Part shown: in pieces, positions 22,250-36,229 of the stretch
Position numbering within the stretch: the stretch's first letter is position 1
Layout: the number at the start of each line of letters is the position of its first letter
Origin: Nepenthes gracilis
Taxonomy: Eukaryota; Streptophyta; Magnoliopsida; Caryophyllales; Nepenthaceae
Length of the DNA: 64,000 bases
Direction of reading: 5' to 3'
NCBI GenBank assembly: GCA_033239525.1
Contig: BSYO01000025.1
Location: 654,001-718,000, forward strand
Program-made: the position numbers and the translations under genes
The notes under the pieces: generated by a model
Seen by the model: the letters and a program-made list of their open reading frames with translations, nothing else
Told to the model about the DNA's origin: nothing
Databases searched by the model: none

Positions 22250-22726
22250 AAAGTGCAAATATTAGACTTTGGAATAATCAAATACACACAAGTTTATCCC
22301 TACTGTATTTAAACCAGGTAATTCCAAGTCACAAAAGACAACATCAAATTATCGACAGGTGCAAAAATTTGAATATACTTCAACTTTCATAAAGTAAAGT
22401 GAACTCTCACACCGAGGAGATAACAAATATGAAAATGCCATTCGATAATTTTACTGTTGTGGCATGGCTGACTGACCATGCCCATGTATTTCGATGAAAT
22501 AACTCCAAAACAAAAAGTCACTGAAGAAGACGACGATGTCCACGGGAGAAAAAGGGTAGCTTTTGTTCTTCTGACATAAAAAACACGGCTCGTATCCGTT
22601 GAGCAGGTCAAGATTCTTATTCAGTCTGGCTATTATATTAACAACTCCCACTACTGACTACTATTTACACCCAGCCATCCTATGCCTATGCCCCTCTAAT
22701 TTGATAGACAAGCAGCGGCGAAGCAT
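21469..22726. other. Spacer with TA/TG microsatellite
   Basis: No gene is supported. A (ta)n(tg)n microsatellite occupies 22206-22249. The right part (22390-22726) is probably the 3' UTR and downstream region of the AIPP2-like gene, which ends at 22727 on the minus strand. Confidence 0.6.
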
Positions 22727-25700
22727 CTAATCAAGCCTTCTTGCCGGGAGTGGGCCCACTTTCAGAACGTTCTCAGGGGTTACTTCCTTGCTCGAGCATG
22801 GTAATGCCAGAGAGAGCGCGACTGAGATATCATCTTCCAAGTAATCCTTTGCATGGTGGACGTGATCGTTAACTTTGGTGGCAAGGTCGGGCAAAAAAAC
22901 AGGGCCACCTAGCTTTACTGGTTTTGTATCGCTACCTAAAGAAAGCCCGAGGTTTAGAGCTCCATCAAACTGCTCTATCTGCCAATAGTCGGATTTTCTC
23001 TGTGGTCCAGAATTGGATAAAGCAGATGGACCCGAATCCAGAGAAATAGAAGTTCTGTGTATTCTCGAGTTTTCCAGCATCTCTATACCATGAGCTGTGT
23101 CCTGTGTCTCGTTCTTTGAGGAGAATTGGGAAGCAGGATCAATGATCCCAGACGAGAGTTTACCGGCAAAGTAATTTATGTCTCTATAACGGCAACTCTC
23201 ATAACTGATGTTGTTGGAATTTTTAATCTCTCTGCATTCACCTACGTTAACTGCTAATTGCCATTTATCTTCTTCCTGAATGAAGAAACAGAAAAGAAAA
23301 AAGAAAATTATCAGCAATTGGCAATCACATCCACTTCAACCTCATAATCTCAGTTCTCGAAAATACAACAATGGCAGAATGAATCCTTCACTTCTCCCTC
23401 CCCCAACTATTCGAGGAAATGGGAAAGAGAATAAGACAAACACAAATGCAACGCATCAATGGATTATATATATCATTTGGGAAAAGAAGAGGAACAGGCC
23501 AGAGAGGGTGAAGGGCAGAAAGAGAGCCCGAATGGAATCAAATTCACTAAACAAGATTACCTGTAAGTCATTCATATGTTGCAAGTTTCCAGAAAGCTGC
23601 TCATTTGAACTGCAATGAGTAGCTGATAATATGTCAACTTCACCGGGGAGAAGATCACGTGCTTTCTGGGAACCTAGGTGCTTCTGCTCAGGAGATAATT
23701 TGAGATTACAGCTTCTGATTGACGGTGCAGATTGGAAGTCCAGTCCTTGTGTTGACTTGGGAAATGCATGGGATCCAGATAAATCTTCATCTGCTAGCAC
23801 AGAAAAATTTTCTTTTTCAGGCTCTGATACAACTGCGATGGACAAATCTTTATCCGAGGTTGCCGCTTTCAAGCTTCGGTTGTGAATCCTCTGATGAGAA
23901 CTAGATACAGAAGAATAATCCGGACTACTCACTTTACTTACTCTGAATACACCCCATAGAAAGGAGAGGTTATTCCAGCCTGTCAACAGGATACGGTAAA
24001 ATTAAGTAAAAATCATGTGTGTGTAAAGATGTAATTTGCGTCCCAGTATAAGGATTCAATATGGGAATCCAAGCTTTCGATATGGTTGTTACAAGAAAAT
24101 GAATATCAATTCTTACGCTGAGCTCTCTCAGGAAGCACATCAGATGAAAAAATGAGAAGTTCAACCCCATTAAAATTTGCTTTCAGAGCCAAATCATACA
24201 TAACAACGTATTCCAACAACCTCTTGTAAATTCGTGTGTAACTGCATGAAATGAAAATGATTAATAATATAACTTACAGAAAAATCTAAATATAATAATT
24301 TGTTAGCAACTATGCAAACCTTTGAAGATCTTCTGCAAAAAAGTAGAGAGCAATGTTATCTTCCGTGGCACCATTATTTTGGAACTGAATTGGCCAAGTA
24401 TCCAAGCGAGGCACCTCCTCCAATGGGATTTCATGAGGAAATTTGTTCACTACTTCGAGAACCTTCGGTGATGCACAAGTTGACAAGTGTGCTTGGATAC
24501 TGTTGTAATAGCTTGGATGTTTTCCGCCTTTCTCCAACTTGAATACACCTCTGTACGAAGTATTAGGATCATGTGAGGAAAGAAGAATCTCAAGAACAAA
24601 CTAAAACAATTTAGAGTAAATTGCTAGGCCAAAAGAAAGTATTAAGGGGTGAAATTTACAATGAAATGAAGAATCATACTTCCATATACAATCGTTTTTC
24701 GGGAAAGTTAAGAAAGGAACAGATCCCGCAGAAGGGAACATAGGCAAGTCTTTCGTGGTCGAAGAGGTATCCGGCAGAGCTTTCTCAGAAGTCCCGAGAT
24801 CACTATTAGGATATCTCAATGTAAGCCCCTGCTCTGCTTCTTTATACGACGGACTGGCAATCGCTCCCTGATAGGAACTAGCAGTCTTAACTGGAGAACT
24901 TATAAGTTTGCCTGCATGAGTCGATGGCCTCTTTTCTCCCACAAATTCAGCTACCAACCAGAAAATGAGTACTTAGCATGAAACTATAAGAAGGAAGGTA
25001 GAAATGGTACTCTAGATGATATGGATCACCCGAAACGGATAACAAAAAAAAGTTACTCTGGATTTATACCTGAGACATTTGCATTGTTTGAGTTTTCGGA
25101 ATGAATGTGGCCAACAGCTTTTGGCCTATTCGACTTTCCATGAAATTGAGCTGCCTTTATATGATGGCCATTTTTCCTAGGCGGGAGTTCTAGCTTGCAG
25201 TCCCCAAGAACTGCATCTCTTCTGATGGATTTTACCTTGGAAATGACAGGATCATCTTTTGGTGAGTTAGGCTGCTTCCTGTTGATATTCAATGAATAGC
25301 TCCTTCGAAGTATATTATCCTCTAGGTCACGTTGTGGACTCTGGACATCTTCTGCCAGTTTACTTCTTGAATTTGAGGCATCTAAACGAAGTGTGCATGC
25401 ACCACTAAAAGATCTTGATTTGGTCAGCTTTCTGAAAGCTCGCCCTTTCATGTTGTGTGAAAAACTTCCATTGGTAATTACCATCTCCTTCCGAACATCA
25501 TCACCTCCTGGCTGGACTTTAATCTTTGAGTCGGAACTGTAAACCAATTTTCTCTGAAGCAGAGAACCTGCAAAAGGCAAAAGATTTGAGCCTGAGACAT
25601 TCACATCAAAGTGGCAGAGGACTCTACATCACCAGCAGAAGTCAATTCTTACCACAAAAAGATCTGCGGATGAGAAAACTTACCCCCGGCAGATTTCAGT

Positions 25701-28700
25701 TCAACCTCAAATGTTTTTTTAACCGGTGGTGTGCATGCCTTCCCCATCCTACTATTTGAAGACGGATCCAGAAAAGAAGCTAGAGAAGAAGGAGATGGGA
25801 CCTTGCTCATGTTTTTGAATGAAGAACTTTGCTGCAACACTGTTTTTGTGTTGCGGGCAGACAGACCTTGCTCAAGAGCTCTTCTTTTGGCTGCAGGGCT
25901 CACTTGCAAATTAGGACCCGGCCTCTTAACAGAGATGTGAGAATTTGAACAAACTGGCTTCAGTTTAATTTTATCTGAGTCCTCGACACCAGAGTTTAAC
26001 TTGCCTGAACCTTGACCCTTTTCATTCAAGGATGATAATTCTGTAGCTCCAGCTGACTTTTCAGCTTGCCTTTGCCCTAGTTCTTTTTCCATCACCATGC
26101 AGTCTTCACACATCCAATCACCTTCAGGAACTGTATTCATCTTTATGAGCATGCAATAACTGCTAGTAAGAAGAGAAAATCAGAGCTTTGTTATCGTTCA
26201 TGGATAGCGACATGTCAAAAACAAAACAGATTATACTAGACCAGAAGTAATGTTTGCAAGAACTTACATATGCTCTGCACCATCATTGCACTTACTACAA
26301 ACAGCAAGCAACGCCTCCCTTCCAACATCACCACAGATATCGCACACTCGTACCTGAGCATTATGGAAGCACACCAATGTTATTAAACACAGACAACTGC
26401 TATATCCTTGCAAGCGCAACAAATAAAACAAATATAAGACTAGAATGCAGCAATTCAGGCCCCCATCTCATTGAGAGAGAGAGAGAGAGAGGATAAAAAA
26501 AAAACCAAAAACTAAAGCAAAAAAAATGCATATGCTCAATATCCCAATAGGGTGCAAATATATACTGACAGTATATTGAAAAGTTCCATGGGGAATTCTA
26601 TTCCTTGGGCCAATTCAATCCAACTTAAATCATCAATTCTACCACTAATATTTAGAAAATGAGCCATATCCCTATCCAAACCCAGTATGATTTTTAATTT
26701 TTGTGCTGATACTTGATGAACCCCAAAATAATAATCTGGCTAAAAAAAGCCAAATAAATTTAGAAGTGGCAATAAATGAATCAATACACATCAAATGCAA
26801 ACCCCACATTATCTGAAATTTTGGTTGTTCTATAAAAGTGCAGGGTCAATGGCTCAATGCCAAAGTAATTGTAAGTTTCACTAAAGCCTGACAATTTAGG
26901 AGCAGAAATAAAATGAATTAACATACATCTACTTATAGTGCATTATCTCAATTTTGCACTTCTTTGCTGTACCAAGTTGGAAGCAAAGGAAAAAAGAATA
27001 CTATAGGAACTCAGCAATTATCATTCATGGATGTTTCAAATAATTATCCAACCCCTAACAGCTGAAGAGAACATTTTGGGACTGAGGAAATTACAGCGAT
27101 ACTTCTGGCATTTTACCTCCAAACATTGAGTCTTTGTATACACAGGTATTTATTGGTGAAATTAGAGATGCCACTATGTCCATGGGTTTTTACAAAGCTC
27201 CAAAAGAGTAGAAATTAGCTAGAAACTTCCCAGGAAGATATATAACCTCCACATTGGTAACAAAACTGCTAGCTTTCAAGCATCAACATGTACAACCTTG
27301 GCAGCAGAACTAAATCTCCCACAAGGAATATTAATTCCTTTCTCATTCTACCGTTTTTTTCAGGATTACCTTTAGAATCCAGGATAAGTAGGTTTATGGG
27401 TGAAAAGGCACACCACAGCAACAACTATGACATTTCTAAAAGCCTAAATACAGCTAGAAAGACTCCAAGCATCAAGAATTAAAAAAAAAAAAAAGATTGC
27501 ACAATTTCAAAAGCATCTCAAAGACACAGATAATGTAAACAAATTCTCCTAGAGGACAAGTTTTGGATCCCAATAACATTTTCATCTGTTACTGAGATAC
27601 AACTGCATTTCATTACCATACACAGTGAGCCTTGGAGTAGCAACAATACTACTTCACCGTAATTAACTAGTTCAATCATGGAAATAGCTTTCTGCCTCGT
27701 AGACATAAGACTGTGTTCATATAATCCTCCTCAGACCTCACGGTGTGGAAATCTCGTGCACTAGGATGCCTTTCTCTTTATTGAATAACTAAGTTTGGTC
27801 GGATATTATGGGATCTCTCCTCCTCCTTTTTTTTTCTCTTTCTAGAATTTTTTGACAACACAAAGTGGACTTGCTTTTGTGTTCACTGTTTACTCATGGG
27901 TTTTTAACTTTTCGCACTTCCTGTATAGATTTTTTTCCCTCTTTGTCTATCACAGCTGACAGTTTCAGAGAATTTTATAACCTCCAACAAAAACAGTTAC
28001 ACACAGCAAATTTAAATATCAAGATACAGAATAACGGATAAAAAATGACATAACACATACATCCACCAGTGTATCTGATCTATCATTATCATCAATCATC
28101 CGAGATTGTGAAGGAAGTTCATCCTTGTTGATATCATCAAGTGCAGAGCTCAACTTTAAATGTTCATTTTGTTCAGAACAGTTCAACGCATCAGCAGCCA
28201 ACTGGTTTCCATCATTCGTTTCAGGTTCAGGTTCGAAAGCATCAACAAGCATACATGAATTACAATTCTTATCATCATCGGAGTTTACTGCTCTTGCTAG
28301 TGATGAGTCTACTTGTTGAATGGAGCACAGAACAGATTCACCCTGATAACAGAGATTTGGTTAAAACTTAGTAGAACTGCACTAGAGTAAAGTAACTAAC
28401 TAATTAAGATCTAGGTCCTGTGTAACAAACCTTTAACATAACAACACCAGATGGCTCATTTCTATAAGAAGATGTCTCTGATGGATCTGATTTATCTGAA
28501 AAATCTTCAGTTGAATGCAAAGTTTCACTTGAATATTTATGTAGTCTTGGTGAGTATCTTTTTCTTTCTTCGACCATATATTGACCACTACCAGAAAAAG
28601 CTTAGGGGACTGAATATTTATGGATTTCTGAAATCCAGCCGGGAGAAAACTATTAACTGAAGATGAACTACAAGTCACAGTCTTCCAGTCTGCATCACCA

Positions 28701-31210
28701 CTATGATTACCAAGCATCATGTTTGTGCTATCAGCTTTGCTGATACAGGAGATAACATCACCATGGCAATCCAAATTATTGAGCTCCAGAGCTCCTGTAC
28801 TGGTCTTACCGGCATTTACACTTTGATGAATCTCAGTGCATTCAGAGATACTAGAAGACCCAAATGTAGATTTACTTCCAGCACTTTCAGAAAATGAGCT
28901 ATGCCTTGAGCAAGGACTAAAAGGGCAACTTGCTTCACCGTTTTCCAGCTGCCTACCACTGCATGATATATCTTTCACTGACAATGGAGCTGAAGATCCA
29001 ACCACTTGTCTTTCCATCCGAGATGAAGCCCCTTTGAGATATGTATGAGCTGAGCCAAGAGCAGCACAGGCATCACTTTCCCAAGAGCAAATCTTTGTAT
29101 GACAATCTCCAATAGGACAATGCTTTCCCAGTGTAGTTGCAACTTCAGATGTCACCTGATGTGTACCACATATTAGTAGCACTAAGACAAAAACACTTAA
29201 TTATACAATAAGCAATGCAATGACATCCATGCACGTTCAGCTTCAATTGAATGGCCTAACAGTCATACTCTTGGTCCCATCAGTATTACCCAAGCCTTAA
29301 TTTGCAGCAATAACAACATAAGGTTTTATAGGATGAGAAAGGCAAAGGCCGATTGGCTTGCCAATGGACCAAAGAAACAATAGTATGGAATGGAAATATA
29401 CCAAAGAATTACAACAAATCTGCAAAGAAAAGAAAAAGAAAGCCCACAATCTAGGGTCGGTCAGATTCCAGAACACATGACAGAGTTACACTACATTAGA
29501 TGCCAGAGTAACTGTTGCGTGAGAAACATAAGCATCTACAGGGAAGAACCAAGCTACTTGAACTTGGTTCAACATGGTGCTTCGTCAAAAGCTTATTTAA
29601 TCCATGCTGAAGAAATCTGATGAGCCAAGCCCCACTTCATTGTCCAAGAGTGTCAAAGTAAGCAGCCAAAAACTTGAGCAATGTACCGCTTAATCATATT
29701 AAAACTGAAGTTGAAGTTCATTGAGCCTTGAACAACTTCCTGTGCAGTTCAACTCATTTTCAGCTTTATACGTTTATTCTAAAAGGCATGAGTTAATTAC
29801 TGTCACTTTTACCATTCTTCAAATCATACCTACTAACCAACAACCCGTCTCCATTTTTGTTGCACAATACAAATGGGTTGTCCCCGTCCTCTAAAAAAGA
29901 AATAAAAAGAGAAGAAAAGAGAGGAAAAAGAATCCCCCAAAAAATCTCACTAACCATACTCCTAAGGGATTTGAACCTCTCAATCTGTGACACAGAATAG
30001 CAAGGTCCTTGCCATTGTTGTGACCTGTGAAAGACCTATTCTAACACGTATACTAAAACAAAAAAAGAATATTACATTGATCATGATTCTAGAACCCGTT
30101 TACCATTTGTTATGTCCTTGCTTAAGAAGCATAATTTCCCTGGGTATACTAAAACTAAGAGATCACAAAATTGCCTAAAAACATAATTATCGACAAATCT
30201 CAAAACCCAAGGTCTACCAAAGACATAATCTTCCGAAATCTGAAAATTTACTCTAAGTGGTAACAATGCTGGTGTTCTAGATGTTTTCCTTAGATAGATA
30301 TATTTTTTTCCTAAAAAAGGCTACATAGTTAGCAGAAAGACAGAAAAAAAAAAAAACAAAAAAACAATGCTAAGGCAATCAGCGTGACATTCACTCACCA
30401 AGTTTGACTTCATCTTGACCCTCAGGCACAACTGGTATCAATAAAAATACGACATTCAGTGTCAATTGTTTCCTTTATTTCTATGTTAGTCATTTTTCAA
30501 AGGTGTCACAAGTATCCTTTAGTGTAAAAATTACCCTTCCTTTAATCATCCATGATATACTCCTATCCAGTCTATAAAAGAACTGTAATCCACAAAACAT
30601 TTCATGAAATTGGGGAGCTAATGCAAAAGGCTAATTGTATGATGATAAGAATATGTATGGGTTGGCACATTTGGAAAGGCAACTAAAGACATTGCAGTCA
30701 GGCCCATGGTCATAAGTTTGATTCTTGTTACTGTGTTCCTAGACAAACTGCACGGTTTTTTGCGGGTGAGGTATGCACTGGAGTCTTGCCGAAACTCGCA
30801 AAGTGAAGCAATTATTCTTCATTATATCAAAAAGACTACTCCATCACATCGAACAGCTGAATTTAATTGAAAACTTTTAAACCCTAAAACAGCAACTGGG
30901 AAACAACAATAAATTAGGAAAACCCCAAATTAGACCACCTCAGATCCTAAGTTTGCAACTTCACTAAAATAAATCTGCATTAAGCCACTTACAAAATTGT
31001 AATAATCATAACTATCATCTCAACTGTTGACCATCAAACTAAAAAGCAACTAATCAATCCAAAATAGTGAAAAACCAAATCAAAGCAAAAGAAAGTATAG
31101 AGAGAAGAATAGAGCGATACAAGACATTGACATGCCTTTGGTTCCACGACCTCTCCACAATCCCTATACAACTCTTTCATATTTTTTTGAACTTTCAATT
31201 TCTTCATCAT
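22727..31210 (-). CDS. PHD-finger and SPOC-like protein, AIPP2/PAIPP2 family
   Basis: Eleven coding exons on the minus strand: 31210-31136, 29155-28431, 28342-28061, 26353-26268, 26159-25684, 25567-25070, 24950-24680, 24550-24320, 24241-24117, 23979-23561 and 23275-22727. Phases agree throughout, except that exon 2 is one base short. The model is 1245 residues. A C4HC3 PHD finger lies at about 365-410 (CDICGD, CSKCNDGAEH, WMCEDC). A SPOC-like domain lies at about 800-940 (WKGVF, DTWPIQF, ALYFFAEDLQR, LLIFSSDVLPERAQRWNNLSF-LWGVFR). Two LxLxL repression motifs lie near the C terminus (LNLGLSL about 1170, LSLAL about 1217). This matches plant AIPP2/PAIPP2. In Arabidopsis those proteins act with the BAH protein AIPP3 and the CTD phosphatase CPL2 to repress genes marked by H3K27me3. 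Family call strong; exact orthologue not resolved. Confidence 0.9.
26268..26353 (-). other. PHD-finger exon, first half
   Basis: Acceptor tgctcag precedes GTACGAGTG; the exon encodes VRVCDICGDVGREALLAVC and CSKCNDGAEH. The donor gtaagt follows AT, and the next exon begins T-TAT-TGC, giving H-I-Y-C at the junction where relatives often have H-T-Y-C. The finger is thus split within its His-Cys segment between two exons, 26353-26268 and 26159-25684. Confidence 0.9.
28595..28599 (-). other. Apparent one-base frameshift in exon 2 of the AIPP2-like gene
   Basis: Minus-strand reading is sensible up to SINIQSPKLF. Beyond the T run (five A on the + strand here) the sensible protein continues in the next frame with SGSGQYMVEERKRYSPRL and runs to the donor at 28430. 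Exon 2 measures 725 nt, one short of a multiple of three, although both flanking junctions are phase 0. This points to a missing base in the homopolymer: a real mutation or a sequencing/assembly error. Confidence 0.75.
29156..31135 (-). other. Intron 1 of coding region with GC-AG splice sites
   Basis: Exon 1 ends GAACCAAAG and is followed by GCATGT. The next exon starts after acatcag at 29155, in the same phase 0, giving VVEPKVTSEV across the junction. GC donors are a known minority class and this one retains an AG|GC context. The 2-kb intron has no supported gene. Confidence 0.6.
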
Positions 31211-33960
31211 GTCACTCACCCATGACAAACAGACAAGGGAGAAAGGAAGAGAAACGGAGAAAGAAAGAAAGAGTAATGACCTTTATGTGTTGTTTTTCTC
31301 CATTTCCTTTGTTTGGAAATGTGTCATTTACTCTCCCCACCCTCACAATTTAGAAAAAAATGTAAATTTTTCCTTATTAGGTTACATAATTTTAAGAAAA
31401 TAACTATTTGTGGAAACTTATTTTAATCTACTGGGCAGTATATGCAATGGAAATCGACACCATATGGATCACACACAAGTGCAAATCTTGAAGCATTAAT
31501 CATAAAATTCCAAACCCCAAAATAGAGGCAATAGCATCTTTCAATTTCCCAAATAAAGACAAACGAGGAAGATAAAAATTCAAAAAAGATAAAAAAAATA
31601 AAACTCATTCAAGTTCGTATTTCATTTGAGACTTTTCAATTCCCTCTCCTTCTTTAGTTTTAGCATTTGACATTGCAACTGGAACACTATTAATCCTTCA
31701 GCCTTCTTCCCTTGACATGTTCAAGAAGTTTCACAGACTCATTTGTCAATTATGTGGAAGTTGACATCATCCACATGGGATGAAGAAACTGTATTGGGGC
31801 TGAAGCCTAACCATTGTTGAATGTCAAGGAAGTTGGCAAAAGCCCATTTGACTCCCAAGCTAGTTATCCTCTTTATTTCATTGATATTTCTCCTCATTTA
31901 CTCATTTTTCACAAAGGAATCTGAGTGGAAATTTAAGAGTGAGTGATGACTAATCCAAACGAGATAGTCCTAGTTAAGTTGCAAGGATTCTTGTAAGCTA
32001 CTGGCGTAGCACTTCTTTATATGTAAAATCATAGGTGAAATAGCCAAAGGGAAGGGTGTGGTTAGTAACAAGTCCAACCCGTGCCACAATGTAAAAGGGT
32101 TAAAAGCTTGCATGCTGCTTTCAGGAGCATTTTAATATTTAAAAGCAGCTCTAAGTGTTCCTTGAAATGTTTAGAATCCCGACTAAACACACTTTATAAG
32201 GTAGCCGGTTCAAGCTTGAATTGTTTAATTCATCAACCAAAAATCTATACTATATTTTGTCAGATTAGTGGACCACACTTGAGAATCCTACTACCTTGCT
32301 CAACTTGCTTCCAGCATTGACTTGTTAATTAAACTAGAAACCATGATCAACCACTGAGACAATGAGAATTTCACTGAAATCATACACCAAGTGGTAGAAA
32401 ACTTCCTGTCTTGCAGTTTATACTGGAAAGACCACCTTATAACTATCCTCCTTATCCTTTGATCCTACAGTCTCCCACCAACCAAAATTACTAGATTATC
32501 CCCTCAAAGGCCTGCTAACTGCCAAAATCTACATCAAAACAAATGCGGACAATACACCAGCATTACTTCTCAATGCTATATAGGATGCCCTTTTTCCTCC
32601 TTTCCTGGTAAACAAATATTCTCTTAGTGGACTGAAGAGCTTCAGAATCTTTCATAGGATTTGTTCTATTGAAGCATGCAATCATTTATGCACAATCCAA
32701 GGTTGTTACAAGAGAAAAAGATATTCAAAATAATCTCAGAACTGAAAACCCACTAAAGACGATCTAATCCACCAACAAACATAAGAGATTCTAACATGAT
32801 TACCTATTGTGAATTAGTGGTTTTATTAATATATTCATCAACAAGACAAAGGTATAACAATTTTTTTTGGTTAAATTTTATTTTCATAACCAATCAATCC
32901 CCAAGCTTGGTATCATCTAGCAGGCCATGCAGTTGCAAAAACATACTTTCAGAATCAACAATCATTCAGGCTAACACTCCCCTTTATGAAGTTATATTTT
33001 CTTTTTGTACTTTTTCACTGCTTCCTTTCAAATGCATCCCTGTATCTCAATCAAAATTTGGTAGTGAGAAGTGCCCTAAAATGCCAGAATTTGCTGCATG
33101 AATTATGTTTTCTAAATAATTCATGCGTCTCTATCATACAAAAAAAATTGCAATTACAATAACTTATTGCAGGGTGAATTACAAACGCAAATTGATCGTA
33201 AATAGCTACATACTGTCATAACAAAAATCATCTATTCCAGCCGCAATGATATTGAGTTTAATCACAGACCTCATAACTCCAGAAACAGCAATCTAAAAAC
33301 ATCATTGCAAAGCCCTAGCCGTACTACCAAAAATAAACAAAACAATTTGAAACTAGAAACGAGTAAATATTCAAATTAAATCACTCACAGCAATCAAGGA
33401 CATAAATTTGTTCTAACCTAAACCAGAGATCATGCATCTCGAAGCGATCAAAGCCGATCCAAAATATTCAAGTGCCTAATCAAAAGAGAATATGCATCAT
33501 GGATGCTGAAAAGAGAGAAAAAGAAAAGGGAACATATTTCACATGCCTCTGGTTTCAATACATCAAAATTACATTACTGTTAATAGAGATGGTCAAACCT
33601 TAATATGCCGCCTTCTTCCCTACTTTGAAACACAGTTGCTAATCTCCTCCTTGTCATCCAATCCACACTCTTTGTTCCACGTTTTCATTTTGAAACATAT
33701 CTTCATCCTTATAAACCATACATCTTATAAATCTAAACTTTCCATAACCAGAATTGAATTTGTCACTGAAGAACTCACTATCCCGAATCGCACCCCCAAC
33801 ATTAACCCGCGCCAGTTACGTTAACGTGTTCTTCGCCCCCCCTCTTTTTCGTGTGTTTCTCATTCTCAATCTCTCTCTCTCTCTGTCCCTCCGTCTTTCT
33901 CCAAATTTGACAATTAAATTTTTTTTTTCCCAAAGGGATTTTTTCTTCAAGAGGAAGATT
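31211..33960 (-). promoter_or_regulatory. 5' UTR with large intron and start region of the AIPP2-like gene
   Basis: A pyrimidine-rich stretch followed by gggtgag lies just before the start ATG at 31210, so a splice acceptor inside the 5' UTR is likely. The first non-coding exon probably lies at about 33820-33960, where minus-strand sequence is GA-rich (gagagagagagattgaga) and less AT-rich. The donor is not certain. The interval between is AT-rich intron sequence without a supported gene. Confidence 0.5.
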
Positions 33961-33991
33961 TGTTAGCGTGATGCCGACTTGGTGTTCTTAA

Positions 33992-34153
33992 CACGTGGCG
34001 CTGTGGATGCGTTCAATTTGGGCGACAGATTCATCCAACGGTGGATGTTTGAGGTAAAGGTGCACCTCAGCAGTAGAGATTTTTTTTAAAAAAAAAAGAA
34101 TTAAAGCAAAGCTGGACGGAATAAGCAAAAGATAGGATGGCCGATGACACGTG
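33992..34153. promoter_or_regulatory. Two G-box (CACGTG) sites upstream of the AIPP2-like gene
   Basis: CACGTG occurs at 33992-33997 (within acacgtggcg) and at 34148-34153 (within gacacgtgttc), just upstream of the probable first exon on the minus strand. Such cores are bound by bHLH/bZIP factors in plants. The first, CACGTGGC-like, also fits an abscisic-acid response element. Function is inferred from motif and position only. Confidence 0.45.
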
Positions 34154-36229
34154 TTCTGAGGCGTGCAGTAGGTGTAAATAACGTTTGGGGAATTATCCGG
34201 TGATTCTCAGCACAGAGTGGTCAGCAAATCTTAGGATTTTGAACGGTTAACAATCAACTGTCGTCGGCGCTGATCAACCAATAAAAAATGAGAATGCCCA
34301 GGTCATGGCTTCCGCCTTCACATTAAATATATGACGTCTTGTATTCCCACTTTAACTTCATCCTACATTTTAATCTATATTTTTTAACCTCAATTTAATA
34401 AAATTAAAATAATATTCATGAAGTGCAAAATTAAATAATACATATTATCTTTAATATAATCTAAAAATAAGGTAAAATATATATATATTTGTGATTTTAC
34501 ACGTGTTATGAACATTATTTTAAATTCTATAAATTTTGTAATTTTGAATTTAAAAAGTTAGATTAAAGGGGTGGGATACAAATACTATAAGAAATATTTT
34601 CCTTAAATATGTGTAATTTTTGAAAATATAATAGCTTATTATGAAAAGGGTTACTAGTATTTTCTTATAATCACAGCCTTGAGAACTATTTTTGTGGACA
34701 TCTAAGTTACGTGGTATTCATTCTGATGCGACCCAGATGTGGATTTATTATCAAACCCCTTTCCACGCCATGGCCAAGCAACCGAACAACTCAAACATTA
34801 TTTATTAGACTTGCTACAATAATTTAAATACAACAAAAGTTACCATGAAAAATAAATCTCGAGCATACGGTAATAATTTGATAGATTAAGATGCAAGTTA
34901 ACGGAGCTCTAACCGGCCTAAATTGTTTGAATTATTAGCATACAACAATCTCTTGTTTAAGCCACAAAGTTACAAATATAATGTCAATCGATTTCAATTA
35001 GTCTGGCCACGTCCATAAAACTAGGTAAGGTTTTTATAATTTAACTCCTGCCCATATGGTAGGAGGATGTTATAATCAAACGGAACATGTCGTGAGATAC
35101 ATCAAGATTTTACTTAGAAAAAATTGAAAACAAATCTCGATAAGGATGAGTAAAATTCTCTCCAAACAACCAAGGCAATGAATGAGTATAAAAACAAATG
35201 AGAGGAAATAATAGGTATAAAGGTTTATCTTAGAGATGGATCGACAAATCCAAGTTTAAGTTTGATGAATAATGGAATACAAAACATGACACCCAATTAG
35301 ATGGCAAGAATTTCTCATTATTCTTTCTTTCTTTTTGTCTATTTTTGGTTTTGTAATACCGGCGCTTCATATTCATGTATTTATGAATTCTAAATATTTA
35401 TTACATAATAAACATATTTATCATATGATTTTTAAAATAATAGATTATTATTTTTTTATTATTGTAACTATTTATTATTATTTAATTGGTCTAATTTTCA
35501 TATATGATGTTACAAATTAAATGAAAATTTTCAAGTTAAGAAGTTGATTAATCATGCTAATTTGATCATGTGGATCGAATGAAATTGATAAATTAAAAGC
35601 TATATTTCATCTTTAGCTTCTTCTAATTTTGATTTTGCCATAAATGAAATCCGCCTACATATGAAAACAAAATGGGAATTAATTTTAAGATTCTACTAAA
35701 TGTCAAAACTGAAATCAAAATTACAAATTTTGCTTGTGGTTCTTCTGCCACTTACCCCTTAGGGGTGGATTGGATAATTGTTTACATCCAAAACTATAAT
35801 GTATGGTTTGAATCAAGCCATCAGTTAAGACGAATTATAGCCAAACCAAACAATGTAGTTTTATAAATATATAATCGCAATCACACTGAGCATATAGTAT
35901 AATGGGATCCCTGCAATTATCATGGAGCATATATTACTTATAGGAGTGTTTAATAAAATTGTGAACCCATGCAATGGCCCAAATTAAACCCGATAAAACC
36001 AGTATAATCGGATCCAACTGATAAATTTCAGACAAGGATATCAGATACTAGGGATTTTAGTTTTTTCTCCCCCTAGCATTTATTGTAAATAAGCAGCGGT
36101 GCATGCCATGGATTCTTAAATTATTGAATCAAGTATTTGAACCACTGCATAGGCTCAACAATGGTGGGCTTTAACTGTTAATAAGTTTGTATTGTTAGAT
36201 TTAGTTGCTCTCTTGTGGGTGGCTCAATA

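Noticed and set aside
25526..25940. Plus-strand open frames opposite AIPP2-like exons
   Set aside because: The minus strand carries the conserved domain gene with consistent splice phases, so these are shadows.
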